Shown here: positions 17,554-25,595 of the stretch, piece by piece
Layout of the letters: every line of letters begins with the position of its first letter
Numbering within the stretch: position 1 is the stretch's first letter
Source: Paenibacillus guangzhouensis
Lineage (GTDB): Bacteria > Bacillota > Bacilli > Paenibacillales > Paenibacillaceae
NCBI RefSeq assembly: GCF_009363075.1
Contig: NZ_CP045293.1
Coordinates: 6,173,501-6,237,500, forward strand
DNA: 64,000 nt
Reading direction: 5' to 3'
The notes under the pieces: generated by a model
Databases searched by the model: none
Told to the model about the DNA's origin: nothing
The model's input: the letters and a program-made list of their open reading frames with translations, nothing else
Program-made: the position numbers and the translations under genes

Positions 17554-18453
17554 ATGGCGATTCCAAAGGTAACAATCATTCGTGTGCCGTTCGGGCTAGG
17601 CGCAGGTCGCCCGGGAGCGGAATATGGTCCGGAAGCGATCTTGCAAGCAGGGCTAGTGGAGCGGCTCGAGCAGGATGGTATCGAAGTCGTGGAGGTAAGT
17701 GATATCACCCCGCCCCCTGTCTTGACAGCGGTGGTGGATCCGAAGGCAAGATACCTTCCGGAGGTGATGGATGTGTGCGGAAGACTGGCGGTGCGCGTTG
17801 CGCAGTCGTTAGCCGATGGGACATTCCCATTGATCCTGGGTGGCGATCATAGCATTGCAGCGGGCAGTATTGCAGGCGCAACTCGGATAAACCCGAAGCT
17901 TGGGGTTATTTGGTTCGATGCGCATACGGATCTGAACACGGTTCAGACGAGTCCTTCGGGGAATGTGCACGGGATGTCTCTTGCGGCCTCGCTGGGCTGG
18001 ACGGATTGGCGGATTGAAGATGCAGCGGGCCAATATACCCCGGTACAACCATCGAATGTCGTGTTTGTCGGGGCACGGGACTTAGATCCTGGGGAGAAGG
18101 ACTTTATTCGCAAGCAAGGCATTGCGTGTTTTACGATGCATGAGATCGATCGCATGGGCATGGAGGCCGTGATGCTTCAGGCGATTCGGATCGCGAGTCA
18201 TGGGACGGATGGCGTGCATTTAAGCTTCGATATCGATAGTGTAGACCCAAGAGAGGCTCCAGGAACCGGGACGCCTGTACGTGGGGGAGTCAGCTATCGC
18301 GAAGCCCATTTAGCGCTTGAATTGCTATCGGAAGCAGGATGCGTCACATCCGCCGATTTCGTTGAAGTGAATCCGACATTAGACATAAACCAGCAAACTT
18401 CGACATTAGTGATGGAATTGATTTGTTCTTTGTTCGGAGAACGAATTCTCTAG
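17554..18453 (+). CDS. rocF: Arginase
   Basis: 299 residues. The binuclear manganese site motifs are present: GGDHS, WFDAHTDLN and SFDIDSVDP. It hydrolyses arginine to ornithine and urea, feeding RocD. The ATG at 17554 has GAGGAGG eight bases upstream. An alternative ATG at 17533 overlaps the rocD stop and would add seven residues. No rocE or rocR is in the window. Confidence 0.95.
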   Translation: MAIPKVTIIRVPFGLGAGRPGAEYGPEAILQAGLVERLEQDGIEVVEVSDITPPPVLTAVVDPKARYLPEVMDVCGRLAVRVAQSLADGTFPLILGGDHSIAAGSIAGATRINPKLGVIWFDAHTDLNTVQTSPSGNVHGMSLAASLGWTDWRIEDAAGQYTPVQPSNVVFVGARDLDPGEKDFIRKQGIACFTMHEIDRMGMEAVMLQAIRIASHGTDGVHLSFDIDSVDPREAPGTGTPVRGGVSYREAHLALELLSEAGCVTSADFVEVNPTLDINQQTSTLVMELICSLFGERIL

Positions 18454-18534
18454 CCCCACCTGGAGGTAGAGGATGGTTCGGTCTGGGAATATAGACGCAT
18501 TAAAAGGATCTTTTGGGATTATTCGACAAATTTC

Positions 18535-18650
18535 TTGCGGTCTCCGCAATTTAATCTTGCGCGGTTTGCGGTCTGTTCCGCAAAAAAAATTAGGGTATTT
18601 CTCAAATAGTTTTCGGTGCAGAAGTCCTATATTTTTCTTATGCTTATAGT
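18535..18650 (+). promoter_or_regulatory. Two ComA-like inverted repeats and promoter of the MBL-fold gene
   Basis: TTGCGG-N3-CCGCAA is at 18535-18549 and TTGCGG-N6-CCGCAA at 18566-18583. The classical ComA box is TTGCGG-N4-CCGCAA, so the half-sites are perfect but the spacers are not. The left half-sites are 31 bp apart (three helical turns). A -10 TATAGT lies at 18645-18650, the same hexamer as at the comX promoter. The boxes would sit near -81 and -114. Confidence 0.6.
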
Positions 18651-18693
18651 AGTGAAAAGATAAGCACCGAGCATAGAGGAAGAAGGGGCAATC

Positions 18694-19476
18694 ATGAGAA
18701 AAGAGAATGTTTATCGGTTTATTATTGGACAGCGGCGTACGGGATTACATCAAGAACCGGCAATTCGAATTAAACATCCGGCAAGCGACCTATCTGTCCC
18801 GCGTGAATTCTGGAATCAAGTTCGCGTGCGCTCGGATATTGCGTCTGCGAAAGCAGCGAGCGAAACCGATCAAGCAGAAGTGAATGTTGTCTATATCCCG
18901 CAAGGAATCACAGGATCTTCCACATATATTCTTCATAGCCAAGGGGTAGGGGTTATTATTGACCCTGGTTCACGTTTTAAGAAAATTTGGTCGGTCGTTG
19001 AACGGCTTGGGATTGAGATCAAATATATCGTAGTTACGCAAGCGCATGCCGATCATATGATTGCGCTAGAAGAGCTGAAGAAGGCGACAGGCGCACAGGT
19101 TGCTATGCATGAATACGACAAATGGGCGGTCTCGAAGCAAATCTATCGCGATAACTTCTTAATGGAATACCGTCAGTCGTATGCAGATATCGATATCGGG
19201 TTGCAAGATAGCGATCTGCTGGAATTCGGAGGCAAGAAGCTTGAAGTGATTCATATCGCAGGGCAGACACATGGCAGTATTTGCGTGAATTGCGATGGTT
19301 ATGTTTTCTCCGGGCGATTGATGTTTCAAGTGCTGGAGGAAGGGCGCGGCGGGCTGGATGTCCGTTCGAACGATGCGCAAGCCTACCGCAAGGTCATTCA
19401 CCGCATGAATAAGAGCTTTATGGCATATGCGGCGCAAGGCAAACCTGTTTTTGTCGAATATGCAGGGCATAAATGA
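18694..19476 (+). CDS. Metallo-beta-lactamase-fold protein with a degenerate metal site
   Basis: 260 residues. The fold is recognisable from GSSTYILHSQGVGVIIDPG, IKYIVVTQAHADHM, IHIAGQTHGSICV, YVFSGRLMF and the C-terminal EYAGH. Compared with the canonical HxHxDH...H...D...H ligands, the first His is Gln116, the His of the usual GHT motif is Gln191 and the bridging Asp of the usual SGD motif is Arg208. His118, Asp120, His121 and His259 remain. A two-metal centre is therefore unlikely, and the protein is probably a pseudoenzyme or has a different activity. About 85 N-terminal residues precede the fold. The gene lies directly before comQ, behind ComA-like boxes, which suggests a role in, or control by, the quorum-sensing system (inference). 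Confidence 0.85.
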   Translation: MRKENVYRFIIGQRRTGLHQEPAIRIKHPASDLSVPREFWNQVRVRSDIASAKAASETDQAEVNVVYIPQGITGSSTYILHSQGVGVIIDPGSRFKKIWSVVERLGIEIKYIVVTQAHADHMIALEELKKATGAQVAMHEYDKWAVSKQIYRDNFLMEYRQSYADIDIGLQDSDLLEFGGKKLEVIHIAGQTHGSICVNCDGYVFSGRLMFQVLEEGRGGLDVRSNDAQAYRKVIHRMNKSFMAYAAQGKPVFVEYAGHK

Positions 19477-19560
19477 TTGATGATCTGGAATTGCTCTAGC
19501 CTAATTGTGACTTACACGATAGAATGAGGTTAATCATATTCGAGGTTAGGGGCTCTCTTT

Positions 19561-20469
19561 GTGGACAGATTGCATGTGGAATCAGCGATGTTGAAGGTTA
19601 TCCATCGCCATGTTACACCGCCCGTACTACGGGATTTGATGGAATCTTATGTTGCATATAAAATGACGGAATCCACCGTATTTGGGGAACTGGCATTGTT
19701 GCATTACAGCATGTTCGGAGGCGTCTCGGAGGAGCGTTATGCAGGGGCGGCCGCGATTGAGTTACTTGTACTAGCGTTAGATATCTTCGATGATCTCCAA
19801 GATCAAGACAACGATCGTGTACCTTGGATGAAGCACAATCAGGCGCAATCCATGAACGCAGCGATCGGATTTCTGGCACTAAGCACGAAAGCCATTATGG
19901 ATACGAATTTCGACAATAATCGCAAGTCTATCGCAGTCGAATTGCTTCAGCATCGATTGAATCAATCTGTCGGAGGACAATACATCGATGTCGACAACGG
20001 CATTACCGTGGAAGATGAATGTCTTGCAATGATTCGGGCAAAATCGGGGGCTCTGGTGGCTTGCGCTTGTCAATTAGGGTGCGTGCTAGCGACAGGAGCC
20101 TTGAACGATGATGTCGGGTCTTATGGAGAGTTGTTAGGCATGTCCGCACAGCTTCGCAATGATATGGAAGGCATTTTGCGCTGGGATACAAGGAATGATC
20201 TCATTCATCGGAAGCGGACGCTGCCTGTACTTTATTTGCTGGATGATTCATCGCCGGAGCTTCAGGTTCTTCGCGATTATTATGCTGGACAAGCAACTGT
20301 CGACCAGATATACGCGAACAAACATGTCATTATGGACCAAATCGAGCGCGGAGGTTGCATCCCGTATACTCAGGTACATATCCAATTTCTTAAGCAAGAA
20401 TGTCATGCTTATATCGCAGGTCTATCCATTGATCTTCATTGGAAGCAAAAATTGGAAAATTTTATATAA
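19561..20469 (+). CDS. comQ: ComQ-type isoprenyl transferase that modifies the ComX pheromone
   Basis: 302 residues, the usual length for ComQ. It belongs to the polyprenyl synthetase family, with the first Asp-rich motif DDLQD (77-81) and a reduced second motif in QLRNDMEGI (about 197-205), as in ComQ rather than chain-elongating synthases. Family knowledge: ComQ attaches a farnesyl or geranyl group to a tryptophan of ComX and is needed for its processing. It is followed by comX, comP and comA in the classical order. The GTG start at 19561 has only a loosely spaced GAGGTTAGGGG upstream, so a nearby internal start is possible. Confidence 0.92.
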   Translation: MDRLHVESAMLKVIHRHVTPPVLRDLMESYVAYKMTESTVFGELALLHYSMFGGVSEERYAGAAAIELLVLALDIFDDLQDQDNDRVPWMKHNQAQSMNAAIGFLALSTKAIMDTNFDNNRKSIAVELLQHRLNQSVGGQYIDVDNGITVEDECLAMIRAKSGALVACACQLGCVLATGALNDDVGSYGELLGMSAQLRNDMEGILRWDTRNDLIHRKRTLPVLYLLDDSSPELQVLRDYYAGQATVDQIYANKHVIMDQIERGGCIPYTQVHIQFLKQECHAYIAGLSIDLHWKQKLENFI

Positions 20470-20480
20470 AACTACCAATT

Positions 20481-20557
20481 CCGCAAATACCGCAATCGAT
20501 ATTGCGGAAAACCGCAAGTATGTTTGCGAGCTCAAATGAAGTCGATGATGGTATAGT
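20481..20557 (+). promoter_or_regulatory. comX promoter with a perfect ComA box
   Basis: TTGCGG-AAAA-CCGCAA at 20502-20517 matches the ComA box exactly, including the four-base spacer. Two more CCGCAA half-sites are at 20481-20486 and 20490-20495. A TG-extended -10 (TGGTATAGT, hexamer 20552-20557) is downstream with no clear -35, as expected for an activated promoter. The box is centred near -53. This predicts ComA-dependent transcription of comX, that is, positive feedback. Confidence 0.75.
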
Positions 20558-20598
20558 AAAAATGTAATGAAAAAATAGTCGAAAAGGTGGAGTTGTAA

Positions 20599-20781
20599 AT
20601 GGTTAAGCAAATGATCAACTACCTCACGAATAACCCGCAAGTATCACAATTAGTTATGAATGGACAAGCCAGCCTTGTAGGTGTTACACCAGCGCAGCAA
20701 AAGACAATTGTCGACACGATGACTGGCGGCAAATGGACTGAAGTCGAAGGTGTAAGAAGAAGCTACTGGTTCTTTGGGTAA
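20599..20781 (+). CDS. comX: ComX pheromone precursor
   Basis: 60 residues. The N-terminal part fits the ComX family: MINYLTNNPQVSQLV, then GQASLVGVTPAQQKTIVDTM. The variable C-terminal end, which becomes the pheromone, reads VRRSYWFFG. Trp57 is the likely prenylated residue, four from the C-terminus; Trp46 lies outside the expected mature peptide. The ribosome binding site AAGGTGGAG is eight bases before the ATG. It lies between comQ and comP and has its own promoter inside the comQ-comX gap. Confidence 0.93.
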   Translation: MVKQMINYLTNNPQVSQLVMNGQASLVGVTPAQQKTIVDTMTGGKWTEVEGVRRSYWFFG

Positions 20782-20806
20782 AAAACTTCTTTGATTGGAG
20801 CAAAAG

Positions 20807-23173
20807 ATGGGTTACGTTAGGAAAAATCGAATGTTCTTCGTCCTGATCACAGCAACCTTACTCGTCATGTATTTTCTGTACACGGATTTGAGAGTTGCGT
20901 ATATCGGCTTGGAAGTGAGAAAAACAAATGACAGCCAATGGGTCATACGCAATGTTGAACCAAACGGCCAAGCCTATAATTTGGGGATCCGACAGGGTGA
21001 CCGTGTCATTTCGATCGATCATGCGGATGTCGAGTTTTACCCTAACGTAGGATTATTGTCTTCCATTGATTCCATTGAGACGGAGCGTGATGGAAAAGTC
21101 ACACGGTATCGGTTCGATCATAAATTGAGTCAGCCTGTATCCATGGAGCAGACCATCTTACCCATCTGTTTGTATATTGTATTACTCTTTCTATCGATAT
21201 TCCTAATGTTTAAGAAAAGAGAGGATGCTGCGGCACATCTGCTGATCCTCTTTTTTCTCGCTGTATCGATAAGTTACGTCAGTGCGGGAGCGTCCGCGCG
21301 CAAAGACTATATCGGTATGCTAACGTTATGGATAACAATCTTGCAAATCCCGGTTATTTTTCTTCATTTCCTATATCGGTATTTTAACCAGAGAGATCTG
21401 GAGATTGTGAAATTCCATGTCATCGTAAGTATGTATGGCATTAACGCATTGATTCTTGCTATGAACAGTCTAATTGTATTTACGAGTTTCGGACAATACT
21501 TCTTCAATGGACTCGCAATGCAAATATTACTAATTTCGTTCACCCTAGAGACAGTCATCAGCATCCTTATTCTTATAATGAGCTATCGCAAATATCGTAA
21601 TACAACGTATCGACCATTGTTCAAATTTATGCTGTTCGGCAATTTTATGTCTTTTTTCCCTTTTGTGTTCTTGTATGCGCTCCCGTGGATTTTAATTCAT
21701 CGGGAAATTATATCAGCGAATACGGCTGCGATCTTCCTTTTTTTATTACCGATTATTTATGTATATTTGATGGCAGCCAATCATTTGCTTGATATTGAGT
21801 TTGTACTTGATCGTTTGCGTTATTATTGTCTGCTAGCTGTTATTCCAACTTCGTTCATTCTCATCGGAGTTTATTTTTTGGTCAGGCAGCGTGAGGATGT
21901 ATTCATCAAATGGGCTCAGATGTTTTTATTTATATATGTTGGTGTCATTTTATTTCTATATGTCAAAGATATGCTCGATTTCAGGTTCCGGAAGAAACTG
22001 TTTATCGGCACTTATAATTTTCAATCGAGTCTGGATCGATTCTCTAGTCAGATTAGCAAGATGATGAAGGTGCCTGATCTGGAGGAGAGGCTACTTCGAG
22101 AAGTGTTAGACGTACTTCCTGTCAAGTCAGCTGCGCTGCTTGAGATGAAGAATGATGAAGGGCAGATTGTCTTCATCCGTTCACAGGGTGGTGTTCTACC
22201 GAAACAGGAAGCACTTCTGATTGAAGAATTACAAGGCAAGATTCACGACTATGCGGTCGGTGATTGCATTAAGATTGATTCGGGCCTCTGTTGTGTCATA
22301 GGCAAGCATCAGAAAGGGCACAACCTGTTATGGATATGCAGTAAAGAGAATCGCGTGCAGTTTAATCGTGATGAATTGGTGTGGTTACAGACGATTTCCA
22401 ATTACGTCAGCATGGTATACGAGAATTTACAACTAATTGAAGGAGTCATTATGGACTTAGAACTGCGTTCACACGGGAAGGCTCCTGCATGGGTGCTCCG
22501 TATGCTATTTCAATTGACAGAGAAAGAGAGACGTCGACTTGCTGCAGATCTGCATGATTCTGCGCTTCAGGATCAATTGCTCTGGTACCGCAAGCTTGAG
22601 ATGATTCTGGAAGAGACGGATCTCACGACGGAGGTCAAGGAACGTCTTACTCAGATTAAAGAAGGGCTTCTAGATGTCGTACATCAGATTCGTGAGACAT
22701 GCAATGAGCTGCGCCCTCCGTTCCTGAAGGAAATGGGCATTGTCGAAGCAATCGAGAATCTTTGCAACTACGCGCAATTCCATTCGAATTATTCGGTTGA
22801 TTTTAACTATGATGGATTTAACCTAGAACTTGATGATGAGTACGTGCTGACCATCTATCGGATTACGCAAGAATTAATGCGGAATACGACCAAGCATGCC
22901 AAAGCGTCACATGTCGAAATCTTACTGCGACAGAACCATGAACATATCGCGTATGTCTATCGAGACAATGGGGTTGGGATGGATATGGTGCAATTGCAGT
23001 CTTCCTTCAGTCATATGGGGCTATCCGGGATTCGTGAACGGGTATCTGGGTTCGAAGGGGAGACCATGTTCCATTCTGCCGTAGGCGAAGGATTCGAGGT
23101 CATTATTACGCTGCCTTATCAGACTGAGCCGAGCAGCCAGTACGCCATAGCGAGGGGGGTCGTAAATGATTGA
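20807..23173 (+). CDS. comP: ComP membrane histidine kinase, ComX receptor
   Basis: 788 residues. One N-terminal membrane segment is followed by a PDZ-like loop (about 35-105; VEPNGQAYNLGIRQGDRVISI), then about seven membrane segments up to residue 385. The cytoplasmic part has a GAF-like region, a HisKA_3 domain with His583 in AADLHDSALQDQ, and a HATPase domain (ELMRNTTKHAKASH, DNGVGMD, GLSGIRERV). The ATG at 20807 follows TTGGAG. It overlaps comA by 8 bp. In the known system ComP senses modified ComX and phosphorylates ComA. Confidence 0.93.
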   Translation: MGYVRKNRMFFVLITATLLVMYFLYTDLRVAYIGLEVRKTNDSQWVIRNVEPNGQAYNLGIRQGDRVISIDHADVEFYPNVGLLSSIDSIETERDGKVTRYRFDHKLSQPVSMEQTILPICLYIVLLFLSIFLMFKKREDAAAHLLILFFLAVSISYVSAGASARKDYIGMLTLWITILQIPVIFLHFLYRYFNQRDLEIVKFHVIVSMYGINALILAMNSLIVFTSFGQYFFNGLAMQILLISFTLETVISILILIMSYRKYRNTTYRPLFKFMLFGNFMSFFPFVFLYALPWILIHREIISANTAAIFLFLLPIIYVYLMAANHLLDIEFVLDRLRYYCLLAVIPTSFILIGVYFLVRQREDVFIKWAQMFLFIYVGVILFLYVKDMLDFRFRKKLFIGTYNFQSSLDRFSSQISKMMKVPDLEERLLREVLDVLPVKSAALLEMKNDEGQIVFIRSQGGVLPKQEALLIEELQGKIHDYAVGDCIKIDSGLCCVIGKHQKGHNLLWICSKENRVQFNRDELVWLQTISNYVSMVYENLQLIEGVIMDLELRSHGKAPAWVLRMLFQLTEKERRRLAADLHDSALQDQLLWYRKLEMILEETDLTTEVKERLTQIKEGLLDVVHQIRETCNELRPPFLKEMGIVEAIENLCNYAQFHSNYSVDFNYDGFNLELDDEYVLTIYRITQELMRNTTKHAKASHVEILLRQNHEHIAYVYRDNGVGMDMVQLQSSFSHMGLSGIRERVSGFEGETMFHSAVGEGFEVIITLPYQTEPSSQYAIARGVVND

Positions 23174-23822
23174 AATCTTGTTAGTGGATGACCATCCATC
23201 GGTTGGAGAAGGCACGAAGATTATGATTGAGAAGGAACCGGATATGAATGTCACGGTTGTCTTCTCAGGACTTGAAGCACTGCAGCTTATTCGAGAAAAT
23301 AAATACGATATTATGTTGTTCGACCTCAATATGCCGGGGATTAGCGGACTTGAGCTGACACGTAGAGTGATGTCCATCAATTCGGGGTTCACGGTCTTGA
23401 TCTATTCTGGCTATGATATTAGTGCGCACTATAACATACTCATTGAATCAGGCGTAGCAGGGTTCATTAGCAAGACATCGTCGCGTGAGCAGCTGATTGC
23501 AGCAATTCGATGCGCGCTGCGGGGAGAAGCTGTTATTCCAATATCGCTGCTCAAGCAGCTGCGGCGTAATGATATTCGTTCTGGAACGGGCCTTAGTCAG
23601 AAGGTTGAAGATGTCTCCATCAATGAGAAGGAACAAGAGATTCTGCAGGAAGTTGCTAACGGATTAAGTAATAAAGAGATCGCGGGATTGCTCATCATGA
23701 GCCAACGGACGGTCGAATATAACTTAACACGGATATTTGAGAAATTAAATGTCCGATCAAGGTCCGAAGCGATCATTGTCGCGAAACGGCTCGGATTGAT
23801 TCATATTCAGGAGTTCATGTAG
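23166..23822 (+). CDS. comA: ComA response regulator, LuxR/NarL type
   Basis: 218 residues. The receiver domain starts MIEILLVDDHPSVGEG, with Asp53 as the phosphorylation site (MLFDLNMPG) and a late SKTSS switch region. A C-terminal GerE/LuxR helix-turn-helix follows (about 155-210; EILQEVANGLSNKEIAGLLIMSQRTVEYNLTRI is its span, with the NKEIA and RTVEYNL contacts). It is translationally coupled to comP. The perfect ComA box before comX and the two looser ones before the MBL-fold gene are its likely local targets. Confidence 0.93.
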   Translation: MIEILLVDDHPSVGEGTKIMIEKEPDMNVTVVFSGLEALQLIRENKYDIMLFDLNMPGISGLELTRRVMSINSGFTVLIYSGYDISAHYNILIESGVAGFISKTSSREQLIAAIRCALRGEAVIPISLLKQLRRNDIRSGTGLSQKVEDVSINEKEQEILQEVANGLSNKEIAGLLIMSQRTVEYNLTRIFEKLNVRSRSEAIIVAKRLGLIHIQEFM

Positions 23823-23883
23823 TCTACTTACATTGACTAGTGAAAGAGACGGGGGATATGATGATTTGTTTTGAGGAAGAACG

Positions 23884-24720
23884 ATGAGAGTGATTGGGAG
23901 CGTGAGCGTACGGGCTTTCATGGAACAAATCCGTACTCGATTCTATTTTTTTTCAACGTTCTTCATTTGTCTATTCGTCATTGGGTTATGTTACGCGGCC
24001 GACGGCCAATCCTTAGCCATCCTTCCGATTTCCAAAGGGGAAGTATATCTGCCGATCTATATTCTACTCGGCATATTATTTACCACGATCGTAGGGTGCG
24101 GGACGGCGGCGGGGAAATCCATCTATCGTGATCGCGAGATGTACAAGATTAAAACTCATGGGCGATATAAAGATTTTGCCCTGGTGTTTATAGGGAAAAT
24201 TATCGGAGTTGGTACCGCAGGCATGATGCAATTGCTGATCATTGTCATGTTATCCATCATGTTATTGGATTATTGGCAGTTACAGGCGGTTATGCTGAAT
24301 TCGCAACTATGGCTGGATCTCCGTCATTTGACGCCATCCTTATTCGCGTATACGGTGCTATTTTTCGTTCTTGGCTATGCGCAGTATGTTGGGTTGTACG
24401 TTACGATCGGTTCGGTGAAGAATAAGAATGTTATGATACTATTGATGTTGTTCGTAACTGCTCTTTTTATCGCCATGATTACAGCCTGCTTCTATATTCC
24501 TGATGTAGCGCATGAGATGCTGCTTAAGGTCGGATCGATGTTCCCTTACTCTGCGCCATTCTTTATGATTATTCGCCTGAGTTCGGAGGATCTGACTTGG
24601 TTTCAATTCATGATGCCGATAATCATTATGATCGGGGCGATATGGATAAGCAATTGGCTCACAATTCGTTACTATGTCGTCGTGATTCGCAAAATGAAGA
24701 AGCCGGTTTCCCTAAAATAG
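23884..24720 (+). CDS. ABC-2-type membrane permease without its own ATPase
   Basis: 278 residues with six hydrophobic segments. The layout (short cytoplasmic start, large segment around FTTIVGCGTAAGKSIYRDREMYKIK, and a late FPYSAPFFMIIRL) resembles the NatB/ABC-2 permease family. No ATPase gene is adjacent; the ATPase encoded at 26180 belongs to an ECF system. The ribosome binding site is GAGGAAG. It follows comA by 61 bp and ends in a terminator, so it may be part of the com transcript. Its substrate is unknown; pheromone export is possible but unsupported. Confidence 0.7.
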   Translation: MRVIGSVSVRAFMEQIRTRFYFFSTFFICLFVIGLCYAADGQSLAILPISKGEVYLPIYILLGILFTTIVGCGTAAGKSIYRDREMYKIKTHGRYKDFALVFIGKIIGVGTAGMMQLLIIVMLSIMLLDYWQLQAVMLNSQLWLDLRHLTPSLFAYTVLFFVLGYAQYVGLYVTIGSVKNKNVMILLMLFVTALFIAMITACFYIPDVAHEMLLKVGSMFPYSAPFFMIIRLSSEDLTWFQFMMPIIIMIGAIWISNWLTIRYYVVVIRKMKKPVSLK

Positions 24721-24736
24721 GGATCGGCTTCTTTTC
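24697..24736 (+). terminator. Terminator at the end of the com region
   Basis: GAAGCCGGTTTCCC / GGGATCGGCTTC followed by TTTTCTT. The stem starts inside the last codons of the permease gene. Confidence 0.85.
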
Positions 24737-24835
24737 TTATTTCATAGGTTAAGAGGATATTTTGGTGCGAGGATAGACATTTGTCCAGGTTTCAGCCATA
24801 CTGATACACAGAAAATGATCAACGGAGTTGTACGA

Positions 24836-25552
24836 ATGCATCCACTCGCTAAATTAATCGCTGTTCTTTGTACGACAATTCTCGTACTTACGTATTCGAC
24901 TGCCTTGATCCAAGGCGTTATTTTCATCATGGTTGTAGCTGTCGGTTTAACGCTCGGGAAGCATGTGAGGCATGTATTTGGCAAGATGGCGCGATATATG
25001 CTGGTATTCGCTATTCCTTTCTTTTTTATCCAATGGATTTGGTTGCCTGGAAGCACGGTCTGGTTCTCATGGGGACCACTGCAGGTAACCTATGAAGCAC
25101 TAGACTATGCTGGGGCGGTTACGTTGCGCCTGATGACGTTATTCCTGACTTCAGCTATGTTCATGGTGACAACGGAACCCCGAGATGTCGTCCTGATGCT
25201 GACGAAGCAACTGCGCGTGCCATACCGTTTTGCCTATGCCGTGTCGCTCGCGCTTCGTTTCCTACCAGTACTTTCCGAAGAAGCGGAGACCATTCGCACG
25301 ACCCATCAGATCCGTGGGATGAAGCCTCCTAGAGGCTTGCGAGAACATGCACAGGCTTGGAAGCGATTCTCGATCGCGATTTTCACTAATTCGGTTCGAC
25401 GTATGCAGATGACGGCAAGTGCGATGGACACCAAAGGATTCGGTGCTTACGCGGAACGGACGTATTGGCGCGAGAACCCGATATCTCATTTTTCATATGT
25501 GGTCATGGGGGTGTGTGTGACCGTAACGGCGTTTTGTTTATCCTGGCTCTAA
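24836..25552 (+). CDS. ykoC: ECF transporter transmembrane T component, YkoC type
   Basis: 238 residues, about five membrane segments. The coupling motifs of EcfT proteins are present: SLALRFLPVLSEEAETIRTTHQIRG, with the second arginine-rich helix RRMQMTASAMDTKGFGAY. It couples the ATPase to the S component. The ATG at 24836 is preferred, with GGAG eight bases before it; an in-frame ATG at 24815 lacks a site. First gene of a T-S-A operon. No TPP, FMN or other riboswitch was found before it. Confidence 0.88.
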   Translation: MHPLAKLIAVLCTTILVLTYSTALIQGVIFIMVVAVGLTLGKHVRHVFGKMARYMLVFAIPFFFIQWIWLPGSTVWFSWGPLQVTYEALDYAGAVTLRLMTLFLTSAMFMVTTEPRDVVLMLTKQLRVPYRFAYAVSLALRFLPVLSEEAETIRTTHQIRGMKPPRGLREHAQAWKRFSIAIFTNSVRRMQMTASAMDTKGFGAYAERTYWRENPISHFSYVVMGVCVTVTAFCLSWL

Positions 25553-25595
25553 TGCAATTGATCTTATTCAATATGAAGTAAAGGATGGTACATAT

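Noticed and set aside
24721-24835. TPP riboswitch before ykoC
   Set aside because: Neither the CUGAGA stretch nor the ACCUGAUCUGG region of the thi box is present.
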